39,049 nt of DNA from Candidatus Thorarchaeota archaeon SMTZ1-83 (GCA_001563325.1 LRSK01000201.1:1-39049); one strand, 5' to 3'; shown: positions 30,147-37,311, numbered from the stretch's first letter. The notes: generated from the sequence alone by a model not told the origin. Numbers and translations are program-made.

Positions 30147-31163
30147 CACGCTGTCATCCTTGCTGCTGGGCGGGGCTCAAGAATGAGTCCTCTCACTGAC
30201 AGAATCCCCAAACCTCTCATTCCAGTTGCAGGTATGACTCTCATCGAACGTCTCATTGCTGAACTCAAGGCCGCGGGAGTGGAATCCTTCACCGTCGGCG
30301 TTGGTTGGAGGGGTGAACTCATTGAGAAGCATCTGCTTGGATTGCCTGATCATGACAAGATTAGAATTGTCACAGCACAGGAGTACGAGAGAGGTCCTCT
30401 GGCAACGCTCATCAATACACTGGATGATACTTCACCAGATCGATTTCTGGTATGTCCTGCCGATCTCGTTGTGAATTCGAGTATCGCATCTCAACTCATT
30501 TCGGCCCATGATGAGCGCAGAGAGAACCAGTTCATGTCCATTGGGGTGGATATGTCGGCACGACAAGGGACCTTGGTCCGCATTGACGAGAACGGTTCTG
30601 TGGTCAGCTTCGACCAAAGTGGACCATCCAATTATGAGACCGGCAGAAGTGTGATGATGTCCATCATAGAAAGGGTCCTGCTTGGGCGTTTGAGGGAAGC
30701 TCTGGAGGTCGGTCATGAAACAATGTCCTCCGCGGTGAATCAAATGATATCTGAGGGGTTTGAAGTGACCCCTGTAAAAGTGTCTGGCTACTGGTCTGAC
30801 GTTGACAGCCTACTTGACGTACTGGAAACGAACCAGAGTCTTCTGCAGGATGTGGTAACATCTCCAGAGGACGGACTCTTCATCCGGCCGGGTCGTACAT
30901 TCCATGCTGATGACCACAGGGGACCTGCTAGTCAGACATTGCTTGGACCAGGAACTCGCATAGTCGGTCCGGTGCTGATATCCCCCGATTCGAAAGTTGG
31001 GTCCCGTTGTCTTGTGGGCCCGAGCGTTAGTCTTAGTGAGCATACGGAAGTAGAGGACGACTGTCAAATAGAGAATGCGGTGTTGTTCGGTAGGGGTTCT
31101 GTACGAAAGAAATCCAGAATACAGGATGCCATTGTGTATAACCGATTACAGCTCTTAGGGTGA
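30144..31163 (+). CDS. Sugar/inositol-phosphate nucleotidyltransferase with beta-helix tail (ATC start)
   Basis: About 339 residues. The catalytic loop HAVILAAGRGSRMSPLTDRI, then PKPLIPVAGMTLIERLI, is the hallmark of NTP:sugar-phosphate nucleotidyltransferases (GlmU, RmlA, GCD1 and inositol-1-phosphate cytidylyltransferase). CPADLVVNSS matches the metal-binding D-x-x motif. A left-handed beta-helix follows (GPGTRIVGPVLISPDSKVGS, RCLVGPSVSLSEHTEVEDDC). Half of the nucleotide loop is coded before the first ATG (30183). Initiation at ATC 30144, behind AGGAGG, gives the normal family N-terminus. The next gene, a CDP-alcohol transferase, starts six bases after its stop, which hints at making a CDP-polar head group. 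Confidence 0.85.
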   Translation: MHAVILAAGRGSRMSPLTDRIPKPLIPVAGMTLIERLIAELKAAGVESFTVGVGWRGELIEKHLLGLPDHDKIRIVTAQEYERGPLATLINTLDDTSPDRFLVCPADLVVNSSIASQLISAHDERRENQFMSIGVDMSARQGTLVRIDENGSVVSFDQSGPSNYETGRSVMMSIIERVLLGRLREALEVGHETMSSAVNQMISEGFEVTPVKVSGYWSDVDSLLDVLETNQSLLQDVVTSPEDGLFIRPGRTFHADDHRGPASQTLLGPGTRIVGPVLISPDSKVGSRCLVGPSVSLSEHTEVEDDCQIENAVLFGRGSVRKKSRIQDAIVYNRLQLLG

Positions 31164-31169
31164 AGAAGA

Positions 31170-31772
31170 ATGTCGCCAAGCAGGTACCGAGTTCGTAGTC
31201 TGTTCAGAGGTGCTGTCACTCATGTGGCAACTGCGTTACATAGGAGAGGGGTCAGGCCAAACACAATCACATACCTCACAGTCCTTTTGGCGATTGTCGC
31301 TATGCTAACACTGGTCTTGACGAACTCTGAGCCCCTATATGGACTGTTCGTGTTCCTGATGGGGTTCTTTGACGGAGTCGATGGGGCCATTGCAAGGAAC
31401 GCTGGCATCGCGTCTAGAACTGGCGCTCTAACTGACTCGGTGTTAGACAAAGTCTCTGAGTCTATAGTGTTGGCTGCAATTGCCTTGGCACACCTAACCG
31501 ATGTTGTCTTGGGTCTCTCAGTTTCAATCTGGGTTCTGGTGTGCCTTGCTAGCTGGCTTCTGACTAGCTACACTAGAGCACGAGCTGAGAGTCTCGATGT
31601 GACTGATCTCGATGTGGGAGTAGGTGCTAGGTCTGAACGACTTCTTACCCTTGTCGCCTTCTCACTTCTAACACTGCTATTGCTGGGCCTTGTTATTGTA
31701 ACCCTCATGGGAATTCTCACTGCAGCGTATCGTTACCAGCACTACAAGGACCAGATTGATATAACGACCTAA
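31170..31772 (+). CDS. CDP-alcohol phosphatidyltransferase (archaeal phospholipid head-group enzyme)
   Basis: 200 residues, integral membrane with about six hydrophobic segments. The catalytic motif D-x2-D-G-x2-A-R-x8-G-x3-D-x3-D is complete in FFDGVDGAIARNAGIASRTG followed by ALTDSVLDKVSES. The segment YTRARAESLDVTDLDVGVGA, then RSERLL, resembles archaetidylinositol-phosphate synthases, which join inositol-1-phosphate to CDP-archaeol. Di-myo-inositol-phosphate synthesis is the alternative. ATG 31170 follows GTGAAGAAG. Linked to the nucleotidyltransferase six bases upstream. Confidence 0.88.
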   Translation: MSPSRYRVRSLFRGAVTHVATALHRRGVRPNTITYLTVLLAIVAMLTLVLTNSEPLYGLFVFLMGFFDGVDGAIARNAGIASRTGALTDSVLDKVSESIVLAAIALAHLTDVVLGLSVSIWVLVCLASWLLTSYTRARAESLDVTDLDVGVGARSERLLTLVAFSLLTLLLLGLVIVTLMGILTAAYRYQHYKDQIDITT

Positions 31773-31783
31773 CCCAACAGACC

Positions 31784-31795
31784 ATTATACTTAAG
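31784..31795 (+). promoter_or_regulatory. Promoter element for the 31846 gene
   Basis: ATTATACTTAAG is TATA-like; transcription would start near 31815, about 30 bases ahead of ATG 31846. Confidence 0.45.
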
Positions 31796-31845
31796 AGTGG
31801 ACACATGTTGGCCCGCCGCGTCAATTGATGCAGGAGCCCATTTCA

Positions 31846-32265
31846 ATGCCCAAATTCAGAGCTGATCACTATCTCGTTGCTGAGTTTGAAGAGATCACGG
31901 ACTTCAAGACGACTGGTGAGTCTGTTCTGGCGGCCTTGAAAGAGGTCTCTGAGCTTAAGGATCTCGCGATGGTGTCAAAGCGACTCGAGGGCAAGTCTTG
32001 GTCTGAGATTCTTGGAAGAATCGACATTCCGGAAGGGTCCAAGGCCTTCTGGGCTATGATAAAGAAGGACCTGTCAGAGCGAGAACCCTACAATCTATTC
32101 ATCAGATTCGACATGAATGCCGAAGCCGAGGATATTGAGAATGCGCGAGCCAAGGTCAAAGCTTGGCTAGATAGTGAAGTAGTCCCGAGAATCCAAGCGA
32201 GGACGCCGACCAAGACAATTAGAATCCTTCAGCCTGATGAGGTCTACATGCCCAAACTCGATTAG
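31846..32265 (+). CDS. Hypothetical small cytoplasmic protein
   Basis: Not recognised. About 139 residues from ATG 31846 (MPKFRADHYLVAEFEEITDF), with CAGGAG nine bases upstream; TTG 31825 and ATG 31828 are in frame but precede the SD. Mixed alpha/beta character: an N-terminal strand-helix unit, a central helical section (SKAFWAMIKKDLSE), a strand (YNLFIRFDMN) and a helix (DIENARAKVKAWLDSEVVPR). No cysteines and no membrane segments. Own promoter; convergent with the beta-propeller gene. Confidence 0.55.
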   Translation: MPKFRADHYLVAEFEEITDFKTTGESVLAALKEVSELKDLAMVSKRLEGKSWSEILGRIDIPEGSKAFWAMIKKDLSEREPYNLFIRFDMNAEAEDIENARAKVKAWLDSEVVPRIQARTPTKTIRILQPDEVYMPKLD

Positions 32266-32268
32266 AGC

Positions 32269-33279
32269 CTATTCATTCTCCACTTCAATCACATAGAGAT
32301 TATTGCCGACAGCTTGCACAATCTCCATGGAGGAGTCTCCATCAATATCCCCAAAGGCCACGAGAGATTCACCGGGTTTAGGAGCTGTCTTCAACGAAGC
32401 AATCTCCTTTAGTTCGAGGCCGGTGAAGCCAAGTAGGAGCACTGTTGAGTCACGCAGAGTGAGCAAGACTTGCCCACCGGCCTCGTCGTCGATTATCCTG
32501 CCCATTCTCACAGCGGTCGCTACGTCAGGTGTCTTTATCTTCAGTATGCTCTCCAGCGACTGTTGCTCCACTCCGAAGAGAGTGAGTGTTCTCCCATCAG
32601 AAACAGTGGCAATCTCGTCATATCTTCCTCCCGTGATTGAACCAGTAGCAACGAGCTGAACTTCGCCTCCAACCTTGACCCTATCTATCTCATGCAATCT
32701 GTCATCAGCATACTGATACACATAGAGATAGCCGGCTTCATCTCCAAAGACAAATCGGCTGTAGGGCATGCTTGCGATGGATAAGGGCCTCATTGAGAAG
32801 ACCGGACTCTCCACAACTTTGTGCGCTAGTTTGTCCAAGACCACGTCAAACCATCCATAGCATCTTAGAGCATTGTCATTCGTGGCCACAATCACCTCGG
32901 CACTCGTATCATCCATGACATTTGTGACCACCAACGAAGTTGGCAACGTACCAATCGGGGTGGAGCACTTGACCTGAAGCTTGCCATCCATAAAGACCAA
33001 GAGGCGCAGTTGATTGTCGAGTCCTGCGACAATGAAGTCCGGTGATCCGTTGCCCAGTATGTCTCCGACATCAAGGACAGCCACAGGGGGCAGTCCACTC
33101 GTCCTGGCTATCTCCTTCAGTTTTGGTTTCTTTCCAGAAACAAAGTCGAATACTCTGAGGTCTCCATTCATAGTAGAGATCACGATGTTATCTTTCCCAC
33201 TCTCAGACAGGTCGGCCAACTCAAGTGATGTGATGGCCTCTTTGAAGGAAACTTGTGTTACTAGACTAAGCTGGGTCAT
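32269..33279 (-). CDS. Seven-bladed-type beta-propeller protein (FG-GAP/VCBS-like repeats)
   Basis: 336 residues from ATG 33279 (MTQLSLVTQVSFKEAITSLE), placed by GAGGTCA upstream; the frame extends to 33339. Repeating units of about 45-50 residues carry the D-x-x-G-(N/D)-G pattern of FG-GAP blades, for example LDVGDILGNGSPDFIVAGLD, VTNVMDDTSAEVIVATNDNA and VAFGDIDGDSSMEIVQAVGN, each followed by a W/Y-rich strand. There is no signal peptide, so unlike most FG-GAP proteins it is predicted cytoplasmic. It resembles the intracellular propellers of BBS-type proteins in layout, but I cannot claim homology. A TATA-like CTTAAAT (minus strand, about 33341-33348) stands upstream. Confidence 0.7.
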   Translation of the reverse strand: MTQLSLVTQVSFKEAITSLELADLSESGKDNIVISTMNGDLRVFDFVSGKKPKLKEIARTSGLPPVAVLDVGDILGNGSPDFIVAGLDNQLRLLVFMDGKLQVKCSTPIGTLPTSLVVTNVMDDTSAEVIVATNDNALRCYGWFDVVLDKLAHKVVESPVFSMRPLSIASMPYSRFVFGDEAGYLYVYQYADDRLHEIDRVKVGGEVQLVATGSITGGRYDEIATVSDGRTLTLFGVEQQSLESILKIKTPDVATAVRMGRIIDDEAGGQVLLTLRDSTVLLLGFTGLELKEIASLKTAPKPGESLVAFGDIDGDSSMEIVQAVGNNLYVIEVENE

Positions 33280-33340
33280 CAGAGAGTGACCTCGATTGTA
33301 TGGGCGGTGGAGTGTCGAACTGTTGAACTTGGCTTGCACA

Positions 33341-33348
33341 ATTTAAGA
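33341..33348 (-). promoter_or_regulatory. Promoter element for the beta-propeller gene
   Basis: CTTAAAT on the minus strand, about 60 bases before ATG 33279, in a divergent intergenic region with the PriL-like gene. Confidence 0.4.
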
Positions 33349-33415
33349 GTTCCTCGAACAACTATTGAATGTATGAAACCCTTGAGTTTCTCTGAGAGCT
33401 TGAAAGAAATGTGAT

Positions 33416-33427
33416 GCGTTTAAGATG
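33416..33427 (+). promoter_or_regulatory. Promoter element for the PriL-like gene
   Basis: GCGTTTAAGATG has a TATA core at 33419-33424; transcription would begin near 33449, giving an almost leaderless mRNA for ATG 33458. No SD is present, consistent with this. Confidence 0.45.
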
Positions 33428-33457
33428 CACTTTGACTCATGAAAGTCTGGAATTGTG

Positions 33458-34006
33458 ATGCGCGGAAACCAAAGACGATCCATCTTGAACGAGGAGAGCT
33501 GGATTGGCTCTGAAGAGGAGGTGATAGAGGAGCTTCAGTCTTTCGTTTCCGAATTCAGCTCCTTCACACCTGAATGGTTCACGGACATCAAGTTCCACGT
33601 TCTTCGCAAGACAGGACTTACCCTTGAGAGTCGTAATGAACTCTGCAGGCTCTCAATAAAGCATAGTTTCTGTCCTCGATGTGACTTTCTATACTCGGCC
33701 AAGAAGTGTCTTCTCTGGGGTCGACTGTTTCGACTTATCAATCCAAAGCTGTTGCACCGAGCTCCACCCTGCATCAGAAACGCCTACGAGAAGAACAGCA
33801 TCAAGATTGTTGCAGACTACTTGGTGACAGCCAACTTGATTGAGCCGCCATTCTACAAAGCACGACACGCTCCGTCCTGTGGAGCCCTGCGACGATGGGG
33901 ATTTTGTACACCTGACGACTACTGTAGAGAAATGGAACGTGAGAACACATTCGCATACACTGCTGCTCGAGAGAGGATTCGGAGGTCAAGAGAACTAGGG
34001 TCCTAG
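33458..34006 (+). CDS. Stand-alone protein like the primase large-subunit Fe-S domain
   Basis: 182 residues from ATG 33458. The C-terminal half matches the 4Fe-4S domain of archaeal/eukaryotic PriL: first cysteine in HRAPPCIRNAYEK, then HAPSCGALRRWGFCTPDDYC with the Cys-x8-Cys-x5-Cys spacing typical of archaeal PriL (the P-P-S-C...L-C...(F/Y)-C block). The N-terminal half is not PriL-like and has four more cysteines (about C63, C72, C75 and C84, the middle pair as CPRC). At 182 residues it is about half of a normal PriL, with no PriS gene nearby. It may be an accessory or PriL-derived nucleic-acid-binding protein. Terminates in a pyrimidine-rich tract. Confidence 0.75.
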   Translation: MRGNQRRSILNEESWIGSEEEVIEELQSFVSEFSSFTPEWFTDIKFHVLRKTGLTLESRNELCRLSIKHSFCPRCDFLYSAKKCLLWGRLFRLINPKLLHRAPPCIRNAYEKNSIKIVADYLVTANLIEPPFYKARHAPSCGALRRWGFCTPDDYCREMERENTFAYTAARERIRRSRELGS

Positions 34007-34035
34007 TCCTCTACGCTTCTTTCTGATGTCATGGC

Positions 34036-34043
34036 TTAAATAA
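34036..34043 (+). promoter_or_regulatory. Promoter element for the HD gene
   Basis: TTAAATAA is 31 bases ahead of the AGGTGA SD; transcription would begin near 34063, just before that SD. Confidence 0.45.
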
Positions 34044-34066
34044 CAGTGAGAACAGACATCGGCGCA

Positions 34067-34080
34067 GGTGACTTTCGATT
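34067..34080 (+). promoter_or_regulatory. Shine-Dalgarno pointing to an ATT start for the HD gene
   Basis: GGTGA (34067-34071) is followed by exactly six bases and ATT 34078. The frame is closed at TGA 34069-34071 and has no ATG, GTG or TTG before 34342. Confidence 0.6.
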
Positions 34081-35607
34081 CAACCAATTGACAACGGAGC
34101 CGATGACCTTGACAAGGAGGTAGTCCGACTAATCCGTCTAACTGGGGCTCGTGAGAGAGAAATCGCCTCTGCAAAGGCGAGGAAGGGAAAGGCCCTGAGG
34201 GAGATACAGGAGAAGATTGAAACTCATAATCGCCTGCTCTCTCTAGGAGAGAAGCATACTCGTCAGAAGGCGATTCAGGATCCTCTTTATGGAGCCATCC
34301 TACTTGAGCCACATGAGCTGGACATCATCTCCAGCTGGGAGATGTTAAGACTTCGATTCATCAAACAGCTTGGTCCTGCGCATCTCGTCTATCCGGGTGC
34401 GACGCATACGCGCTTCGAACACTGTATTGGAACCAACTTTCTGGCTCAGAAGTGCATTCGAGTGGTGAACTACTGCGAGGACTTGGATGACCCTTGTTTC
34501 ATCCCTCTCTCAAATCTGCTTGATGACCATCAGCAGAAGCTGTTTAGGGCTACCGCCCTGTTGCATGACGTTGGCCATCCACCGACATCACATTCCATCG
34601 AGTATGCTCTCCGCAGTTGGGCTGGCATAGACCATCTGGGCCTCGGCACATTCCTGATAATGAACAGCAGTCTGTCGGACATTCTTTCTCAGAATGACAT
34701 CGAGCCTAAGCTCATAGTGGAGGTGCTGCGCCGAAGGTCAAAAGATACTGTAATCCGTCTTCTTTCTGAGTTTGTAGATCATCCTTTGGATATCGACAAG
34801 ACTGACTATCTCATCAGAGATGCCCACTTCAGTGGTGTTGAGCTCGGAATCTTTCCAGCAGAACGCGTCATGATGACCAACAGAGTTGTGCGCGATAGAA
34901 AGGGGAACTACATTCGTGCATTCATGCTCAAGGCCCTGCATTCATTGGAATCATTGATTCTGAGCCGGAACTGGATGTTTAGTGACCTCTACCTCCACCA
35001 TGCGGTCAAGCTCGCTGAGGCGCTGATATCAAAAGCCACCTACTTCCGAATGCAAGAAGAGAAACTCTCAAGGAATGAGTGCTACGGATTCTTCACGAGA
35101 ATGACAGACTCAGATCTTTACAGGTGGCTCAGCGAATCGGAGATAGACTTTGTGAAAGAGTATGTGGCCAGAATCCGCTATCGACGGCTATTCAAGGTTG
35201 TACTCTCTCGCTCTCTAGCTGTCTTTGAACCCGACTTGAGAAGTGAGCTGGTAGTGACTCTCAGCGACATTAGGAAGCTGGTCGAACTCGAAACTGAGGT
35301 CGCCGAGGATATAGGGAAGGTCATCATCGACGTAGTAGATCCGGAACTTGGTGAGAAAACCCTTGGAGCTATACCTCTATTGGTTGGGGGGGAGAACACT
35401 GGTCTTGGGATCGTTCCCTTGGAAAAAGTGAATGAAGGAAAGCCACTGATGAAAATCCTAAATCAACAGAAGATGACCCTGCCGTCCGTCAGAGTGTACT
35501 CTGATTCTGAGGACGCGAAGAGAATCCGGAAGAGGTTCAATCAGCTTTTCCCAATAGATGAAGCCGCTGATGTCTTTGTCGATGATTATGACATGACTGA
35601 AGCCTGA
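34078..35607 (+). CDS. HD-domain phosphohydrolase, SAMHD1/dGTPase-like (ATT start)
   Basis: 509 residues from ATT 34078. Family motifs: DPLYGAILLEPHELDIISSW (about 68-87), then IKQLGPAHLVYPGATHTRFE, metal ligands H115 (FEHCIGT), H163/D164 (LLHDVGH), and the late DIDKTDYLIRDAHFSG block. Members hydrolyse dNTPs or other nucleotides. ATG 34342 would delete the conserved DPLYG segment. The open frame upstream contains no ordinary start but has a promoter and perfect SD before ATT. An N-terminal helical extension of about 65 residues precedes the family core. It stands alone between the PriL-like gene and the convergent RNase III-like gene; a replication or nucleotide-pool link is inference. Confidence 0.85.
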   Translation: MQPIDNGADDLDKEVVRLIRLTGAREREIASAKARKGKALREIQEKIETHNRLLSLGEKHTRQKAIQDPLYGAILLEPHELDIISSWEMLRLRFIKQLGPAHLVYPGATHTRFEHCIGTNFLAQKCIRVVNYCEDLDDPCFIPLSNLLDDHQQKLFRATALLHDVGHPPTSHSIEYALRSWAGIDHLGLGTFLIMNSSLSDILSQNDIEPKLIVEVLRRRSKDTVIRLLSEFVDHPLDIDKTDYLIRDAHFSGVELGIFPAERVMMTNRVVRDRKGNYIRAFMLKALHSLESLILSRNWMFSDLYLHHAVKLAEALISKATYFRMQEEKLSRNECYGFFTRMTDSDLYRWLSESEIDFVKEYVARIRYRRLFKVVLSRSLAVFEPDLRSELVVTLSDIRKLVELETEVAEDIGKVIIDVVDPELGEKTLGAIPLLVGGENTGLGIVPLEKVNEGKPLMKILNQQKMTLPSVRVYSDSEDAKRIRKRFNQLFPIDEAADVFVDDYDMTEA

Positions 35608-35620
35608 TCGCTGATGAGTG

Positions 35621-36307
35621 CTAATGCATGAGTTTCGGAACGAGGTCCTTGACTTTCTGGAAGCCATGTTCAATGTACACGATTCCGTAGATGGCCTCAG
35701 TGAGTGTGCCCTTGTCATGGTCTATCTCAGACTTACTTGGTTTCACAGGGTCGAAGTGTATTCGGTATTCATACAACTCCCACTTGTCGCATACCTTGCC
35801 TAGATGTTCGTTGCTTACCAAGGCCGCGCGTCGTTGAGTTAGCGTTCCGACATCCGTGGCCTTTGGTTGCCATATGTGGTGCAACACCGCCATCGAAATG
35901 GCCGCGTCTCCGACGAGTGCCAATGCCTTCGCCATTTCGCCCAACGAAACTAGAACACGAAAGACCTCATCATCAAGAGGGCTCTGTTTGTCTGAAGCGT
36001 AATGAATCTCAATTTCACTGAACAGGTTCTTCGTACTTGGCTGAAACATTGCCACTTGGAGCAGCTCATTGGTCTTCAATGATATTTCAAGCTCGGCTTG
36101 AAGGCTGACAGAGAGCTCGTCCTGGATTCGATTGAGCGATAGATTGATCTCCTCAATCTGCTCACGCCAACGCTTCGTCTTCCGGAGGGTTCGTGTGTTC
36201 TCCTTGGGGGTCTCGGTTTCGGTCTTAGTCACGGCATCTAGGAGCACTTGCAGTTTCTCCTGCAACCCAATTGGCTCCCAAGAGAGGGCTTTGTCATTCT
36301 GAGTCAT
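35621..36307 (-). CDS. Divergent RNase III-like domain protein
   Basis: 228 residues from ATG 36307. The C-terminal 115 residues follow the RNase III fold: LALVGDAAISMAVLHHIWQP, then the LTQRRAALVSNEHLGKVCDK block and GTLTEAIYGIVYIEHGFQK, which match LGDavL, the R-x-x-x-V-x-N block and EAxxGAxxxD-G of RNase III. Of the four metal ligands only D134 and E204 are kept; the first Glu is Lys127 and the Asp before E204 is Thr201. So cleavage activity is doubtful, or the site is rearranged. The N-terminal 80 residues form a basic helical/coiled-coil region (TLRKTKRWREQIEEINLSLN). It begins eight bases after the wHTH/CARF-like gene and surely shares its transcript. Confidence 0.7.
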   Translation of the reverse strand: MTQNDKALSWEPIGLQEKLQVLLDAVTKTETETPKENTRTLRKTKRWREQIEEINLSLNRIQDELSVSLQAELEISLKTNELLQVAMFQPSTKNLFSEIEIHYASDKQSPLDDEVFRVLVSLGEMAKALALVGDAAISMAVLHHIWQPKATDVGTLTQRRAALVSNEHLGKVCDKWELYEYRIHFDPVKPSKSEIDHDKGTLTEAIYGIVYIEHGFQKVKDLVPKLMH

Positions 36308-36315
36308 CTAGCCAC

Positions 36316-37098
36316 TCACTCCCTTGGAAGAACACGGGTGAGGACAGTTTCTCCCTCTTTGTGTCGAACAAAGAAGGCCGTTATAGAGTAGTGCATCGCC
36401 AAGAGTGAAAGGGCCAGGACTATGAGTGGCGGCCCGGCGGAGAGATCAATAACGAGGTCGTTCTGAGTCAGGTTGTCAACTATTATCTTGTCTATCTCTC
36501 TCTGAGTTGCCATAAGGTCTCCAGGGATATTGGTGTCGAAGTTGCCAGCTGCATCAACAGGTAGGTCATTCCATTCTACCTCCCATTCAGCTTTGGTGCC
36601 ATCAGGTAAGTATCGGTTGAGGTCTCGTGAGGACCCCCTAGTGAATGTCCTGTCTTCCACGACGACATGCACCCTCGTCACATCGAACTCCTTCTGGTCA
36701 TTGAGCCAAGTGACAAAGGGTCGCTGGTCCTCAGGTCGTGACATTGATGTGAGCATAACAATTGGCCGAGAAACCCCTAACACTCTTCTTACTGAGTGCA
36801 CAGCCCACGGGGTCAAGGCAAACTTCCGGAGTTGTGAGTCCTTCCTACTCGTGATGATTCCAAGCTCCTCGAGCCGCTTGGTGTTGAAGTATAGCTTTGG
36901 GTCTGTCACATTGAAGTCGGCCAGATTCACCTTCTCTGCTCCTGCCTCCAGAGCCTGTGCAGCCATATCCTTCCTGATGGCCTCTCTGAGTTCCTTGCCA
37001 CTCTTGTGACCGCCTTCTAGCTGGTCCAGAATGACTCTACGGACTCGTACGCTTTCTGCCTCTCGCCTGATTACCTGGTCAGCGGTATCCCAAAACAT
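36316..37098 (-). CDS. Winged-helix protein with CARF-like ligand domain
   Basis: 260 residues. The N-terminal 105 residues read as a winged HTH (VRRVILDQLEGGHKSGKELR, KLYFNTKRLEELGIITSRKD, then a strand). The C-terminal domain (110-260) has a Rossmann-like layout: RPIVMLTSMSRPEDQ, TRVHVVVEDR, and late NDLVIDLSAGPPLIVLALSL, a pattern like the D/N-x-(S/T)-G-G helix of CARF domains (Csa3/Csm6) with Ala-Gly for Gly-Gly. CARF proteins bind cyclic oligonucleotides or NAD-like ligands. A TATA tract (minus strand 37143-37132) puts transcription close to ATG 37098. It is the first gene of an operon with the RNase III-like gene. No cas gene or CRISPR array is nearby. The CARF identification is tentative. 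Confidence 0.6.
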   Translation of the reverse strand: MFWDTADQVIRREAESVRVRRVILDQLEGGHKSGKELREAIRKDMAAQALEAGAEKVNLADFNVTDPKLYFNTKRLEELGIITSRKDSQLRKFALTPWAVHSVRRVLGVSRPIVMLTSMSRPEDQRPFVTWLNDQKEFDVTRVHVVVEDRTFTRGSSRDLNRYLPDGTKAEWEVEWNDLPVDAAGNFDTNIPGDLMATQREIDKIIVDNLTQNDLVIDLSAGPPLIVLALSLLAMHYSITAFFVRHKEGETVLTRVLPRE

Positions 37099-37131
37099 GG
37101 GTAAACCCCAAGATACGCTTCTTTCTATAAG

Positions 37132-37143
37132 ATATATATATAC
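37132..37143 (-). promoter_or_regulatory. TATA box for the wHTH/CARF-like operon
   Basis: TATATATATATC-type tract on the minus strand about 35-45 bases before ATG 37098; nearly leaderless transcription. The rest of 37144-37311 is AT-rich divergent intergenic DNA with no gene seen. Confidence 0.5.
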
Positions 37144-37311
37144 CGTGTATATGTGTCCTTTCCTTAAAGAAATATCGAAACGACCTATTATGGATTTGGC
37201 GCCGACATGCTGTCTAATGCTGGTCTACGAATGTAGTAAAATCGTAAGAAATACACGACCTATGTATATCTCGTATGAAGTGCCGAAAATCGAGACTTAT
37301 CCGACGAAGTC

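Noticed and set aside
35621..37098. Idea that the CARF-like/RNase III-like pair is part of a CRISPR locus
   Set aside because: No repeat array, cas gene or toxin gene is visible anywhere in the window.
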